From: Acheta domesticus
Taxonomy: Eukaryota; Arthropoda; Insecta; Orthoptera; Gryllidae
Reading direction: 5' to 3'
Assembly: GCA_031308135.1 (NCBI GenBank)
Contig: JAHLJT010009419.1
Location: 178,716,739 to 178,780,738, forward strand
DNA length: 64,000 nucleotides
A model generated the notes under the pieces. The model was not told the DNA's origin, made no database searches, and saw only the letters and a program-made list of their open reading frames with translations. The position numbers were made by a program, and so were the translations under genes. This document shows, one piece after another, positions 36,122 to 50,800 of the stretch (positions within the stretch are counted from its first letter, which is position 1; each line of letters starts with the position of its first letter).

Positions 36122-39100
36122 AGAGACCGGATTTTTATGTAATTGCATATTTTTTGTCTTTCTATTTACCGTTCTCAAAATTGTAATCTTGGCGAATCTT
36201 AGCCGTCCTAGCACAATATCAAATTTTTTCGTTACATATTTTTACATATTTAGTACTATATTACATATTTTACATATTTTGCTGTTTTCACAATATATTT
36301 TCTTATTTTATCAATTTTCTTCTATTTAATTCCATATTTTTATGAAAAGATGTATTTTTTTAAATCAGCATTTTCCCTACATTATTGGGGAAATCTGGGT
36401 GGCCAAAGCATCATTTTGTGATCTGTAACCTTAATTTCGGAGAAAAATTTGCCATCACTGACGTGTAACACATCGATAAAGATGCTACAGTGTATGTTTG
36501 CTGGTCGTAGATCTCGCCAGTTTGTGCGATGGCTTCTATTAATCGGGCTGCTACGGTCTTCGATTACAATAGATGAAGCTTTTACTACTGACGAGAAAGT
36601 GTATGATGTTAAGTGAGCAGTTTTTCTAAATGTAATTTCGTTCTATGTAAATGGTTTTTAATTAGAGAATTTTAATATTACATATTAAGTCCCATTTTAC
36701 ATACTTATTACATATTCTTACTATTTTCATTACATATTTATGTACATATTTTGACGTTTTATACTACATATTTTTCCGGTCTCTATTGATGATGATGATG
36801 GCGATGGCGGTGGCGGCGGTGGTAGGGGCGGCGACAGTGGCGGGGGCTGGGCGGAAAGTGAGTCATCCGGCGCGCCGGCAGAGGGCGTGCGCGTGCCGTG
36901 CGTGACTGGGCGGGCGGCGCGACGCGGCGCGACGTGGGCTGTGCAGAGATCAAGGTCGAGAGGGCGTCCGGATTCTCAGGAAGAGAGAGTCTTCGCCCGC
37001 CCCCCCCTCTCGCTGTCGGAAGAGCGCGAGGTGGCCAAGCGAAGCTTGGTGCTTTGCAGGAAGCTGACAGACGCGGTGCCCTAGTCTCTAGCGTTCGGAC
37101 TCTCTTCAAATATTAGCTACTTCTACTCGCATTGTGCTTCTAAATGCGTGAAACTATTTTGTGAATAAGGAATTAAAGATATTTTATCACGCTGAATTCA
37201 TATGTGCTAGGATAGTCGTTCAAAAATGAAAATTCGAGTGTCTTTACTCTTCGCCATTAGGTTGATTCAGAACGAATGAATGGATAAAGAAAGAGATATA
37301 AAGTTACACCCTATTTGGATGATGATAATAATTCGTGCCAGTGAGTTGGAATTGCAACGGCATTTAAGACAAAACAATGCTATTTGCGTCCTTAGAACAG
37401 TAGCTTCACTCTCATTTTATCATGCTTTGTCAAGAACATTTATTCCAAAGTTTTGGGGTTCGTTGCACACGAATTTGAATTCAGTAGCGTTGTGTTTGGA
37501 GGAGACTTTTAGCGGCCAGTTGCTCTATACGGCAGTTTTTCTTGGTTTCTGTGATCAATATCATGTGAATGCCGGAGCAGTACCCTAACCTCTCTTCTTG
37601 CTTACACACACACACACACACACACACACTCTTACATGCACTACGCTTCCTCGCATGTTTTGAGGCAACTCCGAAGCTTAGAGATTGTCCTAAATGGGGC
37701 GGTGCCCTCGTTGTAGAAGATACTGCGAGTGGAAAATCTCGACTCCACTTGGATGTGTTCATGATCATCAGACCTAACCATCCAGCGGGAGAGGAGAACT
37801 GCCACCTCTCGCGATAAAACATTCACTACTCTATCGGGATTAAAGACCTTAGGAGTTGGCGTGCTCGGAAATGTCAATCAATCGATCACTCACTCAATCG
37901 TGTTCAACCGTTTCCCAAAGGGAACCGCTTGCAGACTCTCAGCTTTACGTAAGGGGATTTGCGTCTTGTGTTTCCACCTTGGGCCTGATCGACGACGCCT
38001 CCCCGGGCACTCCGTCTCTTGTTTTCGTCTGTGAGAGGCCGCATTGCTAACAAAAGTCTCTCGGAACAAGTTTACGCCAACTCTCAGTATACGATTTGCC
38101 ACGAGCAGATGCCTTGACAGAAACCAAAAGCCATTTCAGTCGTGATTTCCGGCTGAGTTTAGGTGAGAGCCAGCATTGTTGCTTTCTTTGTATCGATTTA
38201 ACCGGTAGGCTCTTGGGTTCGAGTGCCGACTGTGGCGCTTTCTCGCCACTAGGTATGACTCTAGGCCGAATTCAGCCCGTGCCTGGAGGAATATTCTAGC
38301 GGCTGGTTGCTCTGATCGGTAGTTTCCCCACGGACCCTCCGATCAAGGCCAAGCGGATGGCCAAGCAGTATCGTAATAAAACTCAGGGACCGCGTGCGAA
38401 CTCTCTTTCCTCTACCTTGACCTATCCTCTCCCCTAACACACACGCACATGCACCACCTTACAAGACCAGTCGGGACCTTAGAGCTTGTACCCGCTGGAG
38501 GGGATACCTGGAAGGGGTAAATCTCCGTTTGCTGATGTGTAGGTCGGCGCCGGAACTCACTATCTAGGAGGCGAGGAATACTACACCTCCCGCGATAAAA
38601 CATTTACTATACCAACGGAACTCGACCGGAAGAGGAGGCTCAGGGCATCAACTGATGTCACTGCAGTGCTTCTGACCGAGAGCAGTGCAGACTCTCTGAT
38701 CTGGTCCTAGGTTTGAGTCCCGACGGTGGCAAGATTTTCGACACTAGCTTGTGTGCTAGGTCGAATTCAGTCGCTGTCTGGAGGAGAATTCTGGCGGCCG
38801 GCTGCTCTGATCGGTATTTTTCCGTTGTTTCTCCGATCAACACCTGGCGAATGCCGGAGCGGTACCCTAACAACGGGCCACGGACCGCACGCGATTCTTT
38901 CCTCCCCCTTCTTGTTCCATGTTCATGTCTTACACGCACTTGCACTACCATGCACTACACTAGCACACATGCCGAGAGACCGGTCGGGAGCTTAGAGTTC
39001 GTCCCGGCTGAGGCGGTGCCACGCTGGAGGGAGATACCTAGTTGAGGAAAACCCCCTTCAGCCCGGCGATTGGTCGGCTTCGGATGTCGCCATCAACGAA

Positions 39101-41841
39101 GTGGTGAAAGAGCACTGCCACCTCCCGGAAGAGGAACAAAATGCACTACACTTACGGGACTGATGACCTTAGCCGTTGACGCGCCCGGAAGCACTAAGAA
39201 TCAGTCAGTCAACCAACAAAACTAATGACCATAGTAGTTGATATGGTCGGAAATATTAGTCCATTGTTTGTGACAGTTTCGTTCACAAGGTTATAGTCAC
39301 ATACGCTTGTATTTGTCCGGCCGTCTAAAAACACTGCAGATAAAACTATGAATGGCATATCGAACGTGTATGTGGCCCCTTTAAACGTGCGTCTCCATGA
39401 ATTACCCCTTTTTAAACCGCTCGTTCCAGTTTCTCGCGCTTCCTCATCGTAAAAGTTTCCCTTTTCTCCGCGCAGATTTTGGTACTCGCTCATCCTCGCG
39501 CAACCGTAAGCGACGGTAGCTTTCCGCGGTTGCTTTGGCAATCGCGACCGGAGCGCGAAGGAATTTTTGCGAAATGAGAGGCCCGAACGCAGAGCGGCTC
39601 CGCCCACCGAGCCAGAGGTGTTCGGGTAATACTCGCCACGCGGCGCCCGCCGCTACCGTTGCGAAAACAGTCGAGGCGACGTACGATGATATTAGGACCG
39701 CCGAAAATTTGGCTTCTAATACACTTTTGTCGTTTGGGAGGCCGACTGGGCGGGAGGCTTATGGCGTAATAGCTAGCGCCTTCCACAAACGGGGTCTGGG
39801 TTTGATACCCAGGGGCCCGAGTTCGATGGGATATGGGATGGGCAGGCCGGTTTTCCTCGTTTTGTTTCCATTTTCCTTCCCTCTGATTCCATCGATTCAC
39901 TGTCGTCATTCACCTCATCAACAGCGCTATCATCTACTTCTTAGAATGTGTTAGAATGTAACTTTCAATTCCAAAGTCAAAATTCCTGGTTCAACTACGT
40001 GATTCTACTACTACGTTCTACTACTAGATTAGGACCCACGAGATAAGAAGTAATTATTAGAACTTAACTCGTGAGCCAATGACCTTTTCAGTTGAAGGGC
40101 CTCTAAAACACAATAAAAAATAATTTACCGCAAATGTATTAATAATTAAATTAAAATAAATAAATAAATACATAAAACATAGTAATTACATTAAAACGTA
40201 CAAATTTGGAAAGTAATGAGTAAGGTGAAGTTCGGAAAATTAATTACATATCTTACATCAAGAAACTAAATTTGTTATTCGGTATTATTCTTAAACAATA
40301 TACGCCACTTCATTTCATTGATTTTATAAGAATTATTGTACACAACGTTGTTTGCATTTTCGACATTTCCAAAAATTTAATATCACCAATTATATCCATT
40401 AGAATCTTATTATTTGATTAAATCGTCCTTCCTATTTTCACGATGAAAAGTAAAACCGGGCGAACAGTTTCAGGGATGATTACCTACATCCATTACATTA
40501 GAAACACAATTTAGTCCGACGCTTGTGGTGTGTAAATTTAAAGGATGGAGTTTTAAATTACAGGAGGTGACAGAACACTTTAGCACCTGTTGTGCCACTG
40601 CAGTTGTAGATTTATAGGTTCGCAACCTTTCTTTTCCACTTCCTGCTGAGTTGTGGCGGACGTTCCCACCTCCAACGCACTCGATACGACAAGTCATTGA
40701 AATCCTTTCTCCCTCCTTCCCCCACGCCCGCCACCAAGGTGACCTTCCGGTATTCCCCGGAATCATTTATTGTGCGTTTGGCGGCCGGCGATGTGCGTGG
40801 GCCGGTGCGAGGTCCAGGCCGGACCGCTGGCTGAAAAAACGTATGCTGATGGATGTGGCCGTGGCGGTCAGCCTCCGTTAGCCCCTAGAGGCCATCTCCC
40901 GTCGCCCCGCCCGCGCCGCAAGAGGGCACTTGACAGCGTGGCCTGCTCAAATGGGTCGAGGGCCGGGCGGGCGGGTGGGTGGGCGGAGGCTCATTCCATC
41001 TGCCGCCCCCCGCCCTCCCCCCGCCCTCGCCCCACCCCCGCCGCCAGGCGCTTTCTCCTTCGCTTCTTTCGCGTTCATTGTTGTCAGGCTGACTGAGCAC
41101 TTCTGCGACGTCCAACGGCGCTGTGTGATTTCTTTGGGCAAAATCTGTGCTCCTTGTGTGTGTTGGATATCTGCTACACTCCATGCTGTTCACGCTTAGA
41201 TTTTGGGAAGAACTGTATTCAAGCTTCACTAAAAACTCGTTTCCTGGATGGAACTATATTGAATTGTCATTTTATTTCTAGGAGTTGGTCTTTGAGCTCT
41301 TTAATTTGTTCGTTCTGATTCTAGCAAGACGTAAGTGTACTAGTTGAGTCTATACTTATTCGCAATTAAATGTATAAGTGAAAAGGGATGGAGAGGAAGG
41401 AGCTAGAAAACAAAGCAAAACTGAAGTACTGGTTAAAAATTATTGAAAAATTAGATTAAATATGAGGAATTGATTCGAAGATGAAAATGTGTTGAAAGAA
41501 GAAAAAAAAAAGATTCAAGGGCATAAGGAAAATTAGACGCGTGAGTAATTTAGTGGTAATTCGTGTTTGATTTTAAGAAAAGTTTATATGTTCATCTAAG
41601 GCAAAAATATGTACTGATTAATATTGCACCAAATCGAGAATAATTTGTTTTCATTACGAAGAGTTTGTACTTTATTTGCGCAACCTCCTAGTACATCGGT
41701 GTGCATGATAAAAATTCGAAAAGAAATGCAATTTTTTGGTCATTTATATAAAAGATCCCTTTGGATACCCAAAATCATGCATTGGGATACGAGTACACGC
41801 ATGTACGCCTTCTATTTGTCTGTCTCACGCACTCTCTCTCT

Positions 41842-41880
<39 letters not shown>

Positions 41881-44800
41881 CACAAACACTCTTCTTCTAG
41901 CTCCCTAGCAATCTCTCAACACTCTCTCACTTTTCCACACTCTCCCTCACATGCATCTCTCTCTCTCTGTCTGTCTGTCTCTGTCTCTCTCTCTCTTACA
42001 CACATACACACGCACGCGCGCGCGCGAGAGAGAGAGAGTACTCTATTAACATAGTAATAAACCTGTATTAATTTGATTTATGTGTTATTATCTTGAGAAT
42101 CCTCCTCTGCGAATCTCGTATTTCTGACCGAATGGGAATAAGAAATCGTGTGGTGACTCACCGTTACAGTGAAATTAAGACAGCTCCTAACTTCCTTGAA
42201 ATTTTCTGCGTTTTTCTGACCCGTTCATGTAATCGCGAAGATATTAGGCAGTGAACTGTGAACTGGACATCCAGACCGCTCTTTTTAAAATTATCGCTCC
42301 ACTGCGTCAACCGAAGTTCTGAATTAAAATTGCCCTAAAGATCTAATTTCTACGATGATACAACTGCACATTAGGCATCATTTTATTTTTGCAGCGAGGA
42401 AGCAGCGGTACTGGATAAAGAATACAAGTACAGGACGAAGAAAGAGAAAGGAATCACCGGACAGGACAAGATGAAGCGTGGGTGGCGATTGATTCGACCA
42501 CACCATGACCCGTTTCGGGGTTTGTGGAACACTTCGAATGGTGTCGCGAAAAAAGGAAGGCACAAAGGCGCGCGACGCTTGGACGGTGATGCGAGCCGAC
42601 GGCGGCGACTCTGTTCGGAAACCCGTCCGAAAGCGCGGACCGGGTCTTCTTGTTCGCTGGAGGAAGAGCAGCGTGACCCGTACGTCCTTTCCCTCTTCCG
42701 CCAGCAGTAATCCGAACTTGCTCCGATGAAGTGGTCTGGGAGGTCACTGCTGAGAGGTCTGAGAGGAGCGGGTGTGGGGTACGTGGCGGCCAGGGAGATA
42801 TAGTAAGTGGGGCTAGTGGGGTGTAGTATGTTGGGCAGGTGAGGGGGTGGGGCAGATGGGGGGCTGGTGAGGGGATATGTGGGCAGGTGAGGGGGATGTG
42901 TGGGCAGGTGAGGGGAATGTGGGGGCAGGAAAGGGGGATGTGATGGAAAGTGAGGGGGATGTGGGGGCAGGTGAGGGGGTGTGGGGGTAGGTGAGGGGGT
43001 GTGGGGGCAGGTGAGGGGGGATGTGGAGACAAGTGAAGAGTATATGGGGGCAGGTGAGGGGCTGGGGGCAGGTGTGAGGATGTGGGGGCAGGTGTGGAGT
43101 ATGAGGGCAGGTGTGGGGTACGTGAGGTGGCAGATTTGGGATATGCGGGAGCAGGAGTGGTGCGTGTGCGGGCAGGGCGAGGGAGGGAATTGTTTGGGAG
43201 GTAAGGCAAGTGTGGAGATGGGTGCTAGAATGTAGGAGCAGGTATCGGACAACTTGGAGAGGTAGGGACAGAGGGAGAGTTCTATTTCTATGAAATAATA
43301 ATTTGAACGATTTTGCATGGCACATGGGAGGCATATCGCCATTAATTTAAAATGGCCGTCGTGTCCTAAATTAAAATGCAAAAAGTGCGAATAGTTTTTT
43401 TGTTATGAATACAAGACTTCAAAAAAACGGGTGGACACTAGTCGCTTCTGTCATTACCGTGCCAATAGCATCGGCAAACCGGAACGGTGTCATATCAAGA
43501 TCCAGTTGCTATTCAGGAAAAACGTCGCGTTGCATTCGACAGACTTGACGGTCCGGAGTGACTCACATATAATATGGAGGGAGATCAGTGCACCACATAT
43601 AATATGTAATGGTTGTTAATATTACATGAATTTAGGTTTTTGCAGACGGATTAATAGAATTTTGTAGTATGCATTATTGTTTTTAATTAATTACGTTATT
43701 TGTTTATTCATTTAATTATCTATTTGTATAACCTAGTGTGAGTTGATAACGTGAATTTCTGAATGATGTGGTGACGCTCAGGGCGAAAAATATTAATTAG
43801 ATGCACACATTTAAAAGGGCAAAAAGTTTACATTATTTTTTGTTGATTTTTGTAAAATAAACATATCACAATTTCTGTGAAAATGGATTAAGGGAAGGTG
43901 GATAGAGCTCCTATTGTTGTAGAGATTTAGACGAATGAGTTAAGACATTTTTTAAAATTTTCTTGGAAAAGAGGAATAAGAATTTGTCATTTTAGGATCA
44001 GATTAATCAGACTTTCGCCAGCTTGCGGTGCTCTCATGCGAGGGCGCTGTTTTTATTTATTCACTCGTAGGTTAAGGAAGACCCGTATCTTCTACAAATA
44101 TTGCACATTGGTTTTCGCCTTTTAATATATTGTAATATCGACATATCGGTATTTCGAATCGCACTGGCATCTGTACTTCTAGATGACGTTTGTCATCACG
44201 CGTTTGGAGGCGGAGTCTTTTTAAGGGCGGCGCATCGCAGTTTTATTTCGCACGTGGGCGGGGCGCCTGTTTTGAAGGATCCACACCCGGCGGCGCCCTG
44301 ATCATGCGTTCCGCGATCACTCTTATTAGCATCGGCACTCCTTGCCGCGGCGGGAGAAACCCGCGCATTACGCCGAGTGATCTGGAGCGATTGGACCAAA
44401 AACAAAAACAACCCACGGCGAACTCGACCGTGGTCAGCCGGGCGGGCAAGCGATCGTTGCCAAAGGTCTGAGGGCGGGGAGAGGCAAGGGAGCGCCGATT
44501 TTATGAGGGAGGTTGAGGTAGGGCACCGGGAGCGCTTATTTCACCAAGCTCTGGAAGTTCTTCGTGCTGCCGATAGATCGCTCTCGCTTTGCCTTATTGT
44601 GAATATTCCTCTTCGATTTCTGGTGCCAGTTTTCAGTTCACGTATGCATGCAAAGCAAGAAAAAGAATATAGAATCTTTAAAGATAGTGAAGTTAAGGAG
44701 ATTTTATATTTTTTGTACGAGGGAATACAAATGTAGATTATTTGGATTTATACGAACTCTTACGCGTGAGTGAAGTTAATGTTTTATTAAAATATCTTAA

Positions 44801-47800
44801 AATGTCTCGTTTCGTTTCAAAGACTTTGCAAGGAAACGGATCTCATCATAGCGTGTAGAAAATTTACGGTAGTTAGGTTGCAACAGAAGAAAAAAATAAA
44901 GCAAACATTAATGGCAAAGCAACTTCAACTTTATCATTATTAAACTTGATAACTATTAACTTATATAGTTAATAGGTAACTATTAACAAATGATTATTAT
45001 GATGTAACTCGTAACAGAATATTTTCTTATTGACTCATTAACACATCTCATGAGAAAACTCGTAAGTAATAACAATTATTAATAAATTCATTGGCCTTCT
45101 TCTTAGTTAGAGTTGTACTAAAGGATATTTATAATGCAACTTGCGAGACTTTGTTTTATGTTCACTTATCAACATCTTGGTCATATAGCAACCACTGTGA
45201 TATTTAAAATATAGGAGTAACTGTAGGGAGAATACGTCAGTATCGCTATTATACTTTTTGAAGTCAGTTATTACATTCACAGTGTACCAATTACAGAACA
45301 GGAACTCGTCTGGGACAACAAAGCTTTGCTACCACATGCCCCGACTTCACTGCTTTCCATTATAAATCGTTAATGAAGATGGGGAGAGAAAGGCCAGAGA
45401 GAGAAAGACAAGAAAGGCGAAAGATAGAGAGCGAAAGAGAGAGAAAGAGAAAGGCGAGAGATAGAGGTGGACAGAGGGGTGTAGACTCTCTTTACTCTTC
45501 TTATTACGATTTCGTTTGGATGACTGCGTTTTGTGCACTCTCAATTTTCTTCCTTATGGCATTATTCCGAACCTTCGGAGCGGTATTCCATAAAAGCGGG
45601 TTTTGGAAATATAAATGGTGAATAAAGTAAATCCCTTACACACACACAAACAAACAAATACGTATAAGAATAAATAATGAGAAATGGTTATCATCATTTC
45701 TTAGGTTTTATATGAGAATCCTCAGTCCTAGTATGATATTATTCTAGGATCTATAAATTTATACTTGTACATCTTCAGAACAACCTTGGTAAATAGATAG
45801 CTATTGTTATTAACTGTAGTGAATTTGTACCTTCTCTTTGTGTTGGAGCGACCGTTTTGCCACACAATAGGATGCGATACGTGCACGGAATTTCTTCTCT
45901 TTTAGAAGCAGCGTTATCCATACATTATTCTTGCGTTTCTCCGAGCAGGCTTGTTTGGGCAACAACTACATTTTCGCAGCCGCGAGTACATACACAAATG
46001 AAAGTTTTGTATTTTGTAATATAAATTATGACTGAGAGTTTCGAATATGTACTTTCTCGTTACGAAGTTTGGAAATGCTTCTTGATACCTACACGAAGAG
46101 TTGTGGACAATTCAAATGCCGAGATAAAATGTGGGCTTGTGTCGAGCTTGAGCATTCAAACGCTACTATCGACAATAATTATTTGTATACGTAAATGTTG
46201 AAGCTGTTTTAATTGATAAATTATTGACCATAAATTAATATTATTAACCACTGAAATCTTGAAAATTCGTGCTCGATGAGGAATATTGATTGCTGCAAAG
46301 TGTTGTGTGAATTGAATTAGTTGAACCAAAATGTTTTTAAAGAAGTACTTATTAATAATCTACATTATTTGTATTGAGCAAAAACAGTTGAAAGGAAGAG
46401 GTATAAGGAAACATAATTTAAATTAAGAAAGTGTTATTTTCTGAAATATCATTAGCAGCATTTTAAGGAATTTATGGATGAAAACGTTTACAACATTTTT
46501 TAAAAATATATTGTATTTATGGAAAACAGACGTGTGAAAGGGGTCCTGAACTTCCTCACCCATTGGCAACTGAACTTCATGAACATTACATAATTATTCG
46601 AACGTCTTTGAAATCTTTTGAAAACATTGCAATTCGTGTTTTCATTAGTCCTTTTCTATTTATTTGGATATGACTGTAACTAAAAGAAAGCATGGAGGAA
46701 CTGCCAGTTAGAAATATCATTTTCTATTGTTATAACTAATTTTTCGCGTCCCTACGAGATTATTCATCAAATACAAATACATTAATTCTTCCGAAAATAG
46801 TGATCAAAGGGTAGAGATCCATTAGAAAAAAATAAGTTAAGAAGGATCCCATCGTACAATCATCATTATAACGAGATGAATGTAATGTCCTTTGGAATTT
46901 TTATTTTTAAACAAAACCATTCCCCGTCTTTTTTGATCTCATTTGTCACCGTGCCATTAAATTAACGTATTTTTTCATTTAATTCCAATACATTGTTTCA
47001 TTTTCCTTCCTGAATAGTTCTGAAAGCCTTCTTTGTATTTCACACAGTTTGTCACCTACAATGATTAATTGTAGAGTTTATTAGTATTTATATACGAGAT
47101 AAATTTATGGTCTCCCAGAAACAGAGAAAGTTAGGATTGTGGTGTGGTTAAAAATACGTTATATAACGAGTTAGTTGAGACGAATGTCACTGGAAAAATG
47201 AGGGAAAATGTCCCTCTCTCTTTGTGGACCTAACCTCTGTTTACAGTATTGCTATCTCATGCACTGTTTCACAGTGCACCTAAGGTTTTTTGGAGTACAA
47301 TGTGAACTTTTGTTGCAGTATAATTTCTTGATGTTATTTAAGATTAAAATTTTATGGTCGCCAGTAAAAGGATTGTGTACAAGAAAATATTTAGGCCTGT
47401 CGTATTTTAGTTTGTACGCACTTGACAGTTCTTCCGCGTGTTGCCTTCACCCTGTTGTGTTGTAGCCTGTTGGTCGCGCACCGGTCTCAAGTGTTTCACA
47501 CAACACCGTTATGGAAATAGTGAGAAAGCTGCTTTACGTGACTTCTTAATTGACTCTCGTAAACTCTAGACAAATTTCAATCTTTAGCAGAACAGATTCA
47601 ACAATTGTTAATTAACTAAAACGTCACTTTTTTCAACACCTCTTCCTCCTGAATCTCTCTATTTTTGAAATACATTTTTGGACCTATTACCACTCGATTT
47701 TTCCACTTTCTCGACGCTGTAGGTGCACGTTCGCTTCTTGCTGTTCTGTTCTAATTTTTTTCTCGATGTACTAGTTTCCTTTTGCATTCCATTCCATTCC

Positions 47801-50800
47801 ATTCCATTCCCCTGACACGCACCGAGATTCACTTCCCAAACTCGTTTTTTTCCGGTTTTTGGGCGCGAATTATTTGATGCTCCGTTTCGTTTAACTTTCC
47901 CTCAACCAACATCCCCAGTTTTTGTTGTCCCTCCCGTTTCCGTGAGCGGCCTTCTGTATTACAGGGTATCTCCACGCATGCCCACCCTCATTCATTACCG
48001 AAGGTCCCGCGTTGTCCACCATGTGCTTACGCCACGCCCGCGGTCCATCCCAGCCGGCCGCAGCAGCCGGCAGCGGGAGGAGGAGAGAGAGAGAGAGAGA
48101 GTGAGAGAGGCAGCGAGTCAGTAGGTCAGAGAGGCGAAGGGGGGGGAGGGCGGCGAGAGCACCGTAAACAGAGTTACGTCACCCCAAGAGCGGGTGCATG
48201 GTGAGGTGGGAGCGGGAACGAAGCCTAGCGCACAGTGTCGGTACGGCACCACCGCACAGAGGGCTAAATGGCCAATCTAGGCGGAACTAGATCCCCCTCC
48301 CTAACATTTTAATATCGACTTTTTGTGTTAGTGAATTTGATCACCGATGTTGGTAGAATGATATTTGAGAATTGGTTTATTTTTTGGCTCACGTTTGCTA
48401 CGCTGGGGAAGTGGATTACTTATCATATCTTGAAGGAAGCGCTACGCGAGGTAGTCGCTCTGCAGCTACTCGAAGAATCAAACGTGCTCAGATCTCAATG
48501 AAAGGCGAATGCGAAACTCTGCAATATGGAAGCTGTTCAGTAAAGTATGTACTTTTCAACAGTACTTATATAATTTCAATTCTTTGCTTCTCTCTTCGTA
48601 AAATCAGCTGTAAAGTAGGCGTTGCGCGCGACCTACATTTTACATTTTCCCGACTTTCAAGTAGATTTTCAACAATGTAAATTAACTTGCATTACAGTAA
48701 AACATATGCCACTAAATAGCTTCGTGTCTTTACTTTCTGATGTACTAAGTTTCACGTCCAGATACATCCAGATGAGGATATTATGTTTTATTTCAGCCAA
48801 TGGCGCGCATCCAGTAGTCACCTACCGTGATCTGTTTTCCGTTTCGCGCAAGAGAGGGGACATGAAAGCAAAGCTAATGTCTTTTGTAAAGAATAGATTA
48901 GGTTTTTAAGAGTGCGAAGAAACAATGGAGAAATGCCTTAAAGATGCTGTAAGAGTATTTTATAACATTTTTTAAGTAGGTGGAGAAAATGCCACCAGGT
49001 CGAGCATCATTTCATCAAAAAGGATTCTGGGGGGCTCGATGCTGTAATTCAGTTTCCGGAAGTGGTGTACAGGGCAATAACTCCTAAAATGATTGAAGCT
49101 ACGCCATCTACTAGTTCACGTGCAAGCCGGCCGAGGAAAAGTGTTAATGAGTGTACTAGGAAGGGTAAAAGAAACTGCATCGAAACATTACTTACGTTGC
49201 GCTCGAAGGAAGAAATTGTGTACGCAGCGAGGCAATCACTGCATACGTCGGGTAAAAGAGATGCGGCCAACATGTTGCAGGAGATGACTACAACTCGTCG
49301 CACTAGTACTGACTCTTATCAAATGTTCGGTTCTTGTTGGCCAATTGTAATGTTGAAATTTCAAATTGTCAGTGGAAATGGTGTGAATCAACCATGGCAA
49401 TGAAAGATGTAAGAACATTAAGTTGAAGTAGCAATGAAATTGTTTGAGGGGTCAACATGGGGAGTGCATGGAAGAAAATCATCAAAGACAAGTATAGAAA
49501 AACAGTGGGTTAGAAAAGGGTCAATCTGCAATAAAACTTTATAACTGATGCCTTTTATGTGAAACATAAACGTCATAAACTGAAGAAGAAGAAGAAGAAG
49601 AAGAAGAAGAAGAAAAAGAAAAACTTTTCTTATCAATTGTGAAAAATTAAATAAATCTTTTAGAAATGGTGCACTATAAAATAAAAGATTAATAAATTCA
49701 TTTATGTTTTGATTTAGTTATTCAGAATAAAATATAATTGCGTTCGGAGAAGTCATTATATTTGTCTAAAATTTTTCGAACACAATTCATTAATAATAAT
49801 AATAATTTGTATTCATTAGTAATTATAATCATTAATGAGTAAAACTGAAGTATATTCAATGTGTGTTAATTTCACAACCTTAACAACACTTAACAACCCC
49901 CTAGAATCACTTAAAACAAAAGATTTAAGTCTAGTTCCGTCTAGAATCGCCATGTAGCCCACTGTGCACCGGACGGGACGGGACGGGACGGGTGGGAATT
50001 TTTAAAAGTTGATTACTAGGGGGCGGATTTTAATGAGATGTCATTTTTTCTTTTCACTTTAGAACAATGCCGTTTACTATAGAAATTCATTTTATGTTAT
50101 GACTAATGATAATATTTGATTTGAATGAGATGTCATTTTTTTCCACTTTAGAACAATGCTGTTTAGTATAGAAAATCATTTTATATTATGACTAAACAAA
50201 ATGACCCATTTTTATGAGACTTTTTTTTCATTTTTCGTCGATTTCGACTTAGTCATTTTTTACCTTTTCCGTAATTTTTATTGCATTTTTTGCTGATTGA
50301 ATGCATTTTAATATCATTATAATGATACTTGCTTCAAATAATATTTGCGAGATGCAGCAAATGTTCTCCGTAGAATTCCTGAGTAGCCTATTTGATTTCT
50401 TCGCTCAAAAATTGTAATATCAGCAGTTGTAGGTAAAATAAGGTTCCTGTGTTGCCTATCAGCGCCATTGTCGGTTCGCTCGATTAAAGACAGATTTCCT
50501 GGAAAAGGACAGTCCAAACCAAAAGTCTGCAAGCTGAGTGCACTTGAACGAATAGAAGAAGCCTTGATTACATCAGTAACGTATCCATCTTGAGTTGTTC
50601 ATCCAAACTGGTTTTGATTCATTTTCTTACGTAATTTTTCTTTGCTTTTAGTGCATTTTAAAAACATTTTAAGAACATTTTAGAGTTAATTTTTAGCAAC
50701 GTTTTAGGTCATCAAAATCCGCCCCGTATTAATTGCATTGTTTTCCAAGGAGTAAACGCACTAGGACATCCAAGTCGGTACAGGACGATTCGCCGTTCCC

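Noticed and set aside
42383..43381. 332-codon and 251-codon frames on the minus strand
   Set aside because: They lie across the G-rich minisatellite and read as Pro/His/Ser/Thr periodic sequence in more than one frame. No motif.
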